Assembly: GCF_030247195.1 (NCBI RefSeq)
Contig: NC_080671.1
Span: 470,159,098-470,223,097, forward strand
Origin: Topomyia yanbarensis
Lineage: Eukaryota; Arthropoda; Insecta; Diptera; Culicidae
Length of the DNA: 64,000 nucleotides
Direction: 5' to 3'
Shown: positions 55,416-64,000 of the stretch, in pieces
Layout of the letters: every line of letters starts with the position of its first letter
Position numbering within the stretch: the first letter of the stretch is position 1
Position numbers and translations under genes: made by a program
The notes under the pieces: generated by a model
What the model saw: only the letters and a program-made list of their open reading frames with translations
The model's database searches: none
Told to the model about the DNA's origin: nothing

Positions 55416-56407
55416 ACAGAATAATCAATTGATGTCACCTATTCAACACGGTCTATTAGGCCCTTATAGCCTTTCAGGTAATCAAACAGCAGATTCCCAC
55501 ATGCTTAACAAACATACTGCAACTCTGCTCCCCGGCTCAACCACTTAGAGCAGATGCGCGCACCAAGCGATATCGACTGCCGATTATGACACGAAACCCT
55601 ATCAACCGTTGGATTATCCAAATCATAAATATAAATTTACTCAGCAAACGCACTACAAACACATGCACACCTACGTCGCCGGAGATGTTAGCTAAATACA
55701 GCCAAGCGACGGCTGCTCATCGACAACCCGGCAACGGGGTTTTCGTTGGAGTCTTTGCCAACAGCACGTGCCGGTCCCTATCAATATTTACATGCTTAAG
55801 AGCTCAAAGGATTTTATTACTGTTTGCAGTAAGCTCGTACCGGCCGGCGATGAGCGAATACCACACACACACACACACACACCCACACTCTACACATAAG
55901 GATTACCAGCGCCTGGTGCGATAAGAGTTAAACAAATTTGTTTGCTAGCGATTTTGTTTACTTTCAAACTTTGGAGTTTCTATCGCTACTAAGATCTAAG
56001 CAAGCGCATAATCTGTTCACCGATTCGTGTCCTGTTCCGCTTCCATGCTATCGGGGCTGATTGAATGCTATAGACTACTTTGATTGTCATACGAATCGGT
56101 TGCATTGGAACAAATTAAAAACTGAATCGAACAATCATATAGGAGAGTTTTTGTTGAACTAGGGGTAGCTGCTATCTATTTACGATTCCATGTTGCTTGT
56201 AAATATTAGTGTTGAATAAACGCAAATGGGTTGAAATATTTTCGTTTTCGACAGGCAGATGGGAAAATGTTTGGGGAAAACCGAAATAATAATTGATGTG
56301 TTTAAACAGTTACACTTATGTTCCGATAGTCACAGCTGTCGATTCATTTAACGTCTCACAGTTTGGATTACAATTTTATCGGTGCAGAGAACTAAAAGAA
56401 TTCTCAA
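55416..56407. other. No gene recognised
   Basis: 55440-55930 is less AT-rich, with a 112-codon plus frame (55586-55924) lacking any motif; it could be a decayed or untranslated segment. Confidence 0.35.
55860..55884 (+). repeat. (CA)n microsatellite
   Basis: About eleven CA units within a CA-rich stretch. Confidence 0.9.
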
Positions 56408-56409
56408 TA

Positions 56410-56728
56410 GGGTGATGAGCCCATTATCGCTATGTTTCTATTATCATGCTACCCATTTGAAGCCGTTGGTTAGAGCAGTGTCTGCCATCTTTGTTTAACG
56501 CATTGAGTCAAATGGTAGCGCAACAATAGGGGCACTCGATTCGTGTTTTCGTTGCGCTCAAACACGATAATTTCACTGTTTTCAGCGCATGTATGTTATT
56601 ATCTTGGTACTTAATAACGAAGCAAAGCTGTTGATGCCAATTTGTATGCATTCCATTGTTTGTAGGCCGAGTAATTAATTAATCAGTGAGACGCCCTCCT
56701 TAGTATGGTGAAAATAGGCACTTCACCC
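56410..56728. mobile_element. TA-flanked MITE (319 bp)
   Basis: GGGTGATGAGCCCATTATC at 56410 pairs with ...GAAAATAGGCACTTCACCC ending at 56728; TA on both sides (56408-56409, 56729-56730). No coding potential. The TA flanks fit a Tc1/mariner-mobilised MITE. Confidence 0.75.
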
Positions 56729-57059
56729 TACTCCAGCTGTTAATCTTATCTTTGTGAATCAAAAGTGTAATTTAAGATTAAATACTGTTCGTTCGTGGAC
56801 TAACGACAAATGTTCTGAACTAAATGTAATTTGTAGTTTGTAATTTTATTGAGAACGATAACCTGTTAGCACAGACTTTCAATCAGGTCAGGTGAAACTG
56901 AGAAAAGCGAATAAAAGAATATAGATTTAAACTTGTCAAACGCTATCTCTTGCAAGACACGACAAATCAGATCGCGAATATTTTATTTGAAACTTATTTA
57001 TTTTTAAGTATAGGTACTCAAGTATAGTATAATATAGGTACTGAAATCAGTAATTACCA

Positions 57060-58100
57060 CAACTCTCCGCTTTATCTACTAAGACTCGTACACGCAGAGC
57101 TTTCTGAAAATCATGAAAGATCTCCCCCAAAACCCCCATTCGATGCAAACAGGGTAAATGATTGGGTGAAACGACCTACCTGCGGAGGCAAAATGTGCAC
57201 CAAGATCACCAAGAGTTTTCCCGCTTCCATCACAGAAACACGTTCCGGGAGCAAAGTTCTAGCCCCCCATTCGCTCGTTCGTTCGCTAGAATAAAATCAG
57301 TTAAAATACGCAACACGTGTAGTCGTTATCGCACCACATACACGACGACACGACATCGCACTAAAAAGGAAAAGGCAGCCCCAGCCGAATACCCACACCC
57401 CCCATAAAAAGCGAGGAAAAATAAGCATACCGCAAAATTGAAAGTTATGACGGGTACAAGACAGCATACTAAATAGGATCTAAGCAGCCCAGTCAAACCA
57501 ACCGGCTAGCCTAGCGAGCAATCGAGTCATCGGGGAAGAAAGTTCAGGTTCAAAGCTGCAAAGAAACGACGCTAATCCCCCGGCATGGACTGCTCAGTTT
57601 TTTCTTCTTCTTCGGCCTACTTGGTCCTCCGTTTGAGTGAGATGTTTTTATGCTGTTGCGGTACACGCACTCCCTGTCTGGGAGGGGCAGGGAAAGCGAA
57701 CAATAATTGGCATGAGGAAAAACGATCGAAAATGTTTTCCTTTTTATCTTCTGAGTCCTATATTTGTACAGGGATCGCTAATCCGGTCCGTCGTCGTCGT
57801 CGTCGTTGGGGTAGTTGTTCCTATTGATATGCTAAAATATTTTTTACGATATTTTACGACTTATAAGCGGAAAAGGCAGCTCTGCGGGAGACCCCAACGC
57901 TTTGGGGGCGCTTTGTTTTGCATGTTTACGAGGCCGACCGGTTACTGCACGGACTCTGCGGCGGGCATCGGTTATCCGATATATGTTCCGGTGTTTGAAA
58001 CGATCCCTCGGCAAAAAGGACGCGTTTTATTTGGAATTTATTCGCTCGGAAGGACGGGAATCTTATCGTATGTAAATGGTTATCTCTTAATGTAGGGAAT
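57060..58100. other. GC-richer unclassified block
   Basis: Base composition is clearly less AT-rich than its flanks between about 57120 and 58080, with short CGT/CGA repeats (57787-57812) and several overlapping open frames (57162-57407, 57585-57827, 57637-58095) but no recognisable domain. It may be a 5' UTR or first exon of a host gene or a conserved regulatory block. No transposon hallmarks were found. Confidence 0.4.
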
Positions 58101-58320
58101 TTGCATTTAAAAAGAAAAGTCTGCTAGCCTCGGGAACCGGAACGACTGTTTTCGTTGGCCACTAAAATGGTCCGATCGAAGCAGAATACCAATGAAAAAG
58201 CTGCCGTCATTATACTCTGATTCATGTGAAAATGGTAATCGAAAACCGATATGTTAGTCAGGGAAAAATTCAGAAAGCTAATGATCTTGTTTTGATATAT
58301 TTCAAACTCATAGTTATTGT

Positions 58321-60456
58321 TAGGGTTCGTCGCGGTTGCGGTATTTACCGCAACCGCGCGGTATTTACCGCATCCGCACCGCAAAATCTGCGGTGCGGTA
58401 AGACACTTTTTCTTGCGGATGCGGTGCGGGAAATGAGCATTTACCGCGCGGTTTTACCGCAACCGCACTTAAAAAAATAATTGATAAGTCTGCAGTCTAC
58501 ATTAAAAAGTGAATTAAAACTTTGACTTTTACCATTTAAGAACGACGAAACTTATTACCTTACAATAGGGAAACATAATAAACATTTGATTGCTCTAATT
58601 TCCATGGACTTGACAATGATTGGGAAATAAATCCGAATATAATCTGTATTCGACCTATCGCTACTTGATTTTTTACATTTTATTTATTCTAATATGATAA
58701 AACAATCTGTTACTAAGAAATAAAATCTATAAGCTGTGTCCAATATAATTTGGCATCAGTATTTTTACGTCATATTTTAAACACTTTTAAAAATTTACAA
58801 GCGAACCTTTTCAAATATATAAAATGCACAATACAATGATTGAAAAACAATTGAATTGCACTATCAAATCCAATTTAAAAATGCATCATTTCTCCCGATT
58901 CCTCTTGACAATCGTGGAATTATGAATCGTTTACGATGACATTTTCTCAACTGTAATTTTGATTAAATTGGAGAACTTTTGATTGATTTGGAGAACTTAA
59001 AAGTTTTCCTATTGATTGTTGCGGAAGAACGTTTTTGTATGTATAATGATGAAGTACATGTAGGGTTCGCAGTACCGACCCTTTTTGTCAAGAACCGGTA
59101 CTACGGTACTGAAGCCCTTTTTTAAATTCGAAAAGAGCTTCAAAATGAAATTGAATGCTGAAACTGATGACCTTATTCTCAGATGATTGATTTGTGCTGA
59201 TCAAAAAACATGTTTATTGTTTTTAATGGATTCGGAATGGCATGACTCATTTCAGCAGAAAATATTTTTCGTATGCAGCACCTTCTTTTATTTCGAAATC
59301 TAGGCCACTATGAAATCAATAACTGCTAAGCGGTGAGACTTCGACTTTAACAGATGGTAAAAGTAAGAAACACTATTAATAACAGTAAATCAAAGCGAGA
59401 ATGGCAGTAAATCCGAGCAGGTTGCTCGCTTTTCCTCTCTTGATTTGCTGTAAATTGGTTTCGACCTGCATACCAAGGCTCTTTGCTTTCCTGTAAACTA
59501 TGGAGTTTTGCTGAATTTTCCTATCACTAATAATCACAAATCGCTCCATTTGGAGTAGCTCACCAAGTCTAAAATTGTTAGCTGCTAAATCGCTGTTCTT
59601 TATTTTATAAATAAAGGTTTAAGAGCAAACCAAAGACATGATTTAGACCATAGTCTTATTACGTGCCACCCAGTAAAAAATAGAAACCAATCAGAATGTC
59701 GCTAATAAAAATCATAGCAAATTTTTACGTCTCTTACGCTAGATGTGAATATTATGAAATTTAGTACAAGATCGTTAAAATTTAATAATAACTATATAAA
59801 GAATTTAAACATTCCGTTCAGTACAACGGGAGCTAGTAATGTTTAACTTATAGAAGGTAATTAATATAATTAAAAGTCATCTTGCAGACCGATATTTTGA
59901 AACATGTCCCCCTAGAGAATCCACATATTTTTCATAAAAAAATTGTATGGTACCGAAAATACCGGTACTGGCTTTTCTTCAGTACCGGTATTACGGTACC
60001 AAAATTGGGTCGGTATTCCCGGGATTTTCGGTACTGGTATTACCGGTACCACAACACTAAGTACAGCTGCATTTCATATGACTTCAGTGCTATGCTAAGA
60101 TTTACCTTGTTTCGAAAGTATTTATCTCAAAATGTACGGAATTTTATTAATAAAACTTGCAAAGTGTCAACTTTTTTAATTTTTTAATAAATGTTACATT
60201 CTGAGGAGTCCGTCAAAGTTAATGTACGTGTAAATAAGAGTAATATTTTATTATATTTGGTTATTCAAAAAAAAAATAATAATTTTTCCACACATTTTTC
60301 AAAAATACAGAATTTTACCGCATTTACCGCATTACCGCGCGGTGCGGTGCGGTAAATGCAGTGCGGTTGCGGTAAGCGGTGCGGTTTTATTATTTTTTTG
60401 CGGTTGCGGTGCGGACTATCCGTTTACCGCCCACATCCGCACCGCGACGAACCCTA
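58321..60456. mobile_element. hAT-type element (2,136 bp) with GCGGTGCGG subterminal repeats
   Basis: TAGGGTTCGTCGCGG at 58321 and its inverse ending at 60456, flanked by an exact 8-bp GTTATTGT duplication (58313-58320, 60457-60464). Both ends carry arrays of GCGGT/ACCGC words (58330-58475, 60313-60450), likely transposase-binding clusters. No transposase frame is readable. It holds a second hAT insertion. Confidence 0.85.
59061..60059. mobile_element. Nested hAT-type element (999 bp)
   Basis: TIRs TAGGGTTCGCAGTACCGAC at 59061 and the inverse of TAGTGTTGTGGTACCGGTA at 60059, flanked by AGTACATG / AGTACAGC (6 of 8 equal). Subterminal ACCGGTAC/GGTACCG palindromes cluster at 59080-59120 and 59945-60055. 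No transposase. The tip resembles that of the element it sits in. Confidence 0.65.
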
Positions 60457-60464
60457 GTTATTGT

Positions 60465-61160
60465 TGATTGTCAATAAACAAACCATCAAAGTGACTGTCA
60501 AGCGTACAGCTCTACATCGTGCTCAACTTGAAAGCAGATAAACTTGGCTATATGTACATATATTCGAATATTTCAATCCATAACAAAGCTGGAAACTGCA
60601 GCGACAAATATGCCGACAATATGTATAGCAAAAAAACCGAACTCAACTTTCGACATCGTAAGCAATTGGTATATGCAAATGTTTGTCGGAGTTATTTGCA
60701 TATTTTTATATTTATAGTATCATTGCTGACTCCCCAACCAGAGTCTGCGACAGAACAGAACAAAATAAAACAAGATAAAACAAACGCTACTAGCTTCTGT
60801 TTACTGTTTCCATTAACTGCAGTACCTACCTTCCCCGAGCGCTTTGCTTTCGTTGCCACCAGCAACACCTGGCCTGCTCTGATAGAGGGAAAATTTAAAC
60901 ACTGAAGTGAAGGAAAGAAGCCTTTCTCAGTTGGCGGTAAATTGATCAAAGCAACTTAATCCGTGTATTGTGAGTTATCAGAGAATTATTGTTCACTAAT
61001 TATTCAGTGCAGTGGAAAAAATATCTATTCGGCCAGTTTCCCTTCAGTCGATTTGAGCTCGGATAAATAAATACAATCAATAGTCATTATCTATAGCTAC
61101 ATAAATTGATATAGGAAAGCTGTCAATTAATTTCGGTGATTATAAACAACATATCTGTTT
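60465..61160. other. No gene recognised
   Basis: A 128-codon plus frame (60519-60905) has no motif; treated as chance. Confidence 0.35.
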
Positions 61161-61163
61161 AGA

Positions 61164-61590
61164 TGTTGCACTGGTTCTTTAGTCCGAGCGGTAAAACACT
61201 GGTCCGGGTAAATGTTCAAACCCCGTTAGAATATTGAGCGGACTTTACCAAGTACTTTCACCGTGAAATAGTAACTTGGATGTGACTAGGTGCGAAATAA
61301 CACAATGCACGTTGTATCCGAAACACCACGTACTAAATATAAATTTATTGCTCGCAATCTTAATAACTAGTCACATGTATAAAATAATATAAAATTTCGC
61401 TTTCGTTGCACACACTGTAGGCAAATGTAGCTGACTGGTGCCTGTAGCTTCGACGCTGTCCCTTTTTTAACTGTAGCAATTGAAGACGCTCACCGAGCGC
61501 GGGAAAGAAAAAGCTCGCAGCTGTGAATATAGTGTGTGTTATCAGTTGCCGATAACGAGGGTTATCTCGATGGTGGGTTACACACGAACA
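61164..61590 (-). repeat. Probable 3' LTR of the BEL/Pao element
   Basis: On the minus strand, a purine tract (GCGGGGGTCGGGA) just after the pol stop is followed by TGTTCGTGTGTAACCC, and the candidate ends GAACCAGTGCAACA, giving TGTT...AACA boundaries over 427 bp. An AATAAA lies at about 61345. No second LTR is in the window, so the limits are inferred from the boundary pattern. Confidence 0.55.
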
Positions 61591-61634
61591 TCCCGACCCC
61601 CGCTGAAATTGCACGATTTCTGACGCACTCACAG

Positions 61635-64000
61635 TTAAGCCAATGACGATCCATCCTCTGCTCTATTTTCGCTGTCATTAGCAATCGGTAGGAGACAGAT
61701 CTTCTCAACAGGTCGCTGGATAACACCCTTTGAAGTTTTCAGCGTCACAACTCTGACCACTCCATCTGTGCCTGGGTGAATCTCCTGAATACGCCCCATG
61801 CGCCAATGAATAGGTGGCGAATTATCCTCATAAACAACGACGAGTTTACCTGGTTCTATAGCAACTGGTGGCAACCAACGCTTGGATCGTCCTTGAAGCT
61901 GTGAGAGATACTCGAGCCGCCAGCGCTTCCAAAAATCCTGCACCTTCCTCTGCACAGCTTGCCAATGGGTTAGCCGGTTAATTGGTGTCTTCCCGAAGTC
62001 CGCGTCGGGTAGCGCCTGTAGTGCTCCACCCACCAAAAAATGACCCGGTGTTAAAGGCTCCATATCATTGGGGTCGTCCGTTAGTTGGGTCAAAGGACGC
62101 GAATTTAAACAACTTTCCACTTGAGTCAAAACAGTGAGAGTGTCTTCGTACGATGCTGCTGTATCTCCCATAACCCGTAGCAGATGGTATTTTGCTGATC
62201 GAACCGCTGCCTCCCACAACCCACCAAAATGGGGTGCTCCCGGTGGGTTGAAGTGCCAGTTGATGTTGTCCTTTGCACATTCTTTCGCGATCTCCTCGTG
62301 GTGCTGCTTGTTCTTCAGTTTACTGATGAGCTCCGCTAGTTGGTTCCTGGCTCCAACAAAATTGGTGCCATTGTCCGAAAAAATGGTTGCACACCTACCT
62401 CGCCGTGACACAAACCTTCGCAGTGCTTGAATGAAACAAGAAGTAGTTAAGTCGCCCGCCAACTCCAGGTGTACCGCCTTCGTTGCGAAACACACGAACA
62501 CGGACACGTATGCTTTCACCGCTGCTCGACGATATCCTGGACGAATGTAGATCGGACCAAAATAATCTACCCCTGTTGTCGTGAAAGGTCGACCCGCTGT
62601 GACACGTGGAGTGGGTAACTCTGCCATAAATTGTCGGATGGTAGTTGGTTTGGTTCGATAGCACCGCATACACTTGTGGACGATCTGTTTAGCGACACTG
62701 CGACCACCTAAAGGCCAAAACCGTTGCCTAATAGCACTTAGCAATAGTTGTACTCCTGCATGCAGCATCTTTTCATGGTAGTGCCTCAGCAAAAGCCTGG
62801 TGATGTGGTGTCGTGCTGGAAGCACCATTGGATGCTTAGCTTCCTCGGTTTCGTAAGATTTTCCAAGTCTCCCACCAATACGGATAACTTCATTGGAAGA
62901 CAAGCGAGGATGGAACCAACGTAGTGGTGATAGCCTCGATACTGGTTTTCCCTTAAGCAGTGCCTCATACTCCTTCGCGAACGCTTCCTTTTGAACCCGA
63001 TGGACAATTGTCTGCTCTGCTTTCCGTAGTTCTTCAGTTGTTAACGCTCCTATGGTTGGCCTCAGGGACAAGCCTGTCTGATACTTTATGCGAAAATTTC
63101 TGATGAAACGTTGACAATATGCCGTTGTTCTAATCAAAACCGTGTAGTTGGAATATCGCGCAAAATACCAATTGTTGAACTCCGTAGAACATGATACTAC
63201 CGCTCCAATAACTGCTCGCTTACGTTCCTCTTCAGCTTCCGCGGCCTCTGGGTCAGCAACTTGAGAAGGCCAACTCATAGATCCGATAGAAAGCCACGCC
63301 GGGCCTTCCCACCAAAATGTATTCAGGATTATTTCCTCCGGCAAGATACCGCGCGATATTAGGTCTGCCGGATTTTGAATACCTGGTACATGCCTCCAGG
63401 TACAGTTTTCTGTGATGCTTTGAATCTTCGCCACCCTGTTGGCGACATAAGTTGTCCAAACTGTGGGTACAGCACGCAACCATTGCAGGACTGTCGTTGA
63501 GTCTGTCCAAAAATAGGCATCACCCGTGAACCTTACTGCTTCCTTTACCTTCGCGTATAATTCCGCTGCCATCAAAGCACCACAGAGCTCGAGGCGCGGA
63601 ATAGATTGACTTTTCAACGGAGCCACTCTGGACTTAGAAGCAAACAACGCTGTTTTAACTCGTCCTTCTGAGTCCCAAGACCGAATGTATAGATTGACCC
63701 CATATGCCTTCTGAGAGGCGTCGGAAAAACAATGAATTTCCATTCCTGCCATTTCTGAAATCGTCACCCTTCGATCGACTCGAATCTGCTTCAAAAGTGG
63801 AATTTGTTCATGAAATGCGCGCCAATTTATTTCCACCCTTGCAGGTAAACTGGAATCCCAATCAAGCCTTTCCTGCTTTTCATTTTCAAGCCTCCACAAC
63901 ATCTGCATGAACACCTTCGCTGTGGTTATTACTGCGCCTATGAGACCCAGAGGATCGAACAACATGGCTATGAAAGACAGCACCATTCGTTTGGTGAGCT
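61635..64000 (-). CDS. pol: BEL/Pao pol polyprotein, C-terminal part (RT end, RNase H, integrase)
   Basis: Open frame entering at the window edge (64000) and ending TAA at 61635; an internal Met at 63986 is not the real start. Numbered from that Met: end of the RT/A17 region with DPLGLIGAVITTAKVFMQ (11-28); RNase H with Asp89 (CFSDASQKAYG), Glu133 (IPRLELCGA), Asp162 (FWTDSTTVL) and Asp208 (NPADLISRG); integrase zinc-binding H404/H409-C439/C442; catalytic core Asp474 (TGVDYFGP), Asp538 (FSDNGTNFVG) and Glu592 (FGGLWEAAVRSAK); then a C-terminal DUF5641-like domain (LTPGHFLVGGAL; WRMGRIQEIHPG). All catalytic residues are present and there is no stop in 783 codons, so this is the youngest-looking coding element here. 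The protein would integrate element cDNA into the genome. Confidence 0.95.
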   Translation of the reverse strand, partial: LTKRMVLSFIAMLFDPLGLIGAVITTAKVFMQMLWRLENEKQERLDWDSSLPARVEINWRAFHEQIPLLKQIRVDRRVTISEMAGMEIHCFSDASQKAYGVNLYIRSWDSEGRVKTALFASKSRVAPLKSQSIPRLELCGALMAAELYAKVKEAVRFTGDAYFWTDSTTVLQWLRAVPTVWTTYVANRVAKIQSITENCTWRHVPGIQNPADLISRGILPEEIILNTFWWEGPAWLSIGSMSWPSQVADPEAAEAEEERKRAVIGAVVSCSTEFNNWYFARYSNYTVLIRTTAYCQRFIRNFRIKYQTGLSLRPTIGALTTEELRKAEQTIVHRVQKEAFAKEYEALLKGKPVSRLSPLRWFHPRLSSNEVIRIGGRLGKSYETEEAKHPMVLPARHHITRLLLRHYHEKMLHAGVQLLLSAIRQRFWPLGGRSVAKQIVHKCMRCYRTKPTTIRQFMAELPTPRVTAGRPFTTTGVDYFGPIYIRPGYRRAAVKAYVSVFVCFATKAVHLELAGDLTTSCFIQALRRFVSRRGRCATIFSDNGTNFVGARNQLAELISKLKNKQHHEEIAKECAKDNINWHFNPPGAPHFGGLWEAAVRSAKYHLLRVMGDTAASYEDTLTVLTQVESCLNSRPLTQLTDDPNDMEPLTPGHFLVGGALQALPDADFGKTPINRLTHWQAVQRKVQDFWKRWRLEYLSQLQGRSKRWLPPVAIEPGKLVVVYEDNSPPIHWRMGRIQEIHPGTDGVVRVVTLKTSKGVIQRPVEKICLLPIANDSENRAEDGSSLA

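Noticed and set aside
61175..61245. tRNA-like sequence (CCGAGCGG with GTTCAAACCCC)
   Set aside because: A/B-box spacing is odd, no cloverleaf was found, and it overlaps the inferred LTR end.

Overview
The window looks like mosquito genomic DNA, most likely a culicine (Aedes/Culex type). It is AT-rich, intron-bearing eukaryotic sequence made almost entirely of nested, decayed transposable elements of families typical of mosquitoes: CR1-, R1-, I- and RTE-like LINEs, BEL/Pao and Ty3/gypsy fragments, Tc1/mariner (ITm) relatives, hAT elements, foldback elements and MITEs, and a tRNA-derived SINE. The species call is inference from repeat families; no unique marker gene settles it.

Only one ordinary host gene is convincing: a three-exon, 153-residue single-domain rhodanese (sulfurtransferase-like) with an N-terminal signal peptide at 38256-38837 (+).

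Layout. 1-8.6 kb: A-rich sequence, a gag-only non-LTR tail (844-1389), fragments of I-like LINEs, and a 2.0 kb hAT element with an 8-bp target duplication (4698-6742) carrying a foldback. 8.6-12.5 kb: nothing recognised. 12.5-17.4 kb: a decayed CR1-type LINE whose ORF1 starts with a PHD-like finger. 17.4-20.2 kb: a Ty3/gypsy gag split by a Penelope-like element with inverted terminal arms that are almost identical. 20.9-22.0 kb: an internally deleted mariner. 22.6-29.8 kb: a second CR1-type LINE broken by a hairpin MITE and by a 5.0 kb TIR element. 29.8-31.6 kb: an R1-like LINE. 33.7-37.5 kb: a third CR1-type LINE on the minus strand. 38.3-38.8 kb: the rhodanese gene. 40.9-50.8 kb: transposase remnants, a Penelope-derived hairpin, an 8.4 kb TIR pair and a large inverted duplication with a SINE. 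50.8-60.5 kb: foldbacks, a MITE and a hAT nested in a hAT. 61.2-64.0 kb: a BEL/Pao element with an open pol frame running off the window edge and a probable 3' LTR.

The most interesting signal is the pair of Penelope-related insertions (18122-19929 and 43076-43319). Both have exact 12-bp target duplications and an asymmetric extension on the same side. Both carry hammerhead-ribozyme-like motifs whose stem I differs between loci but still pairs. The second has no coding capacity and looks like a minimal hairpin derivative. Removing either insertion restores a readable host element frame across the site. Nothing here works as a gene cluster; the 'system' is a layered record of mobile-element insertion, and relative ages can be read from the nesting.
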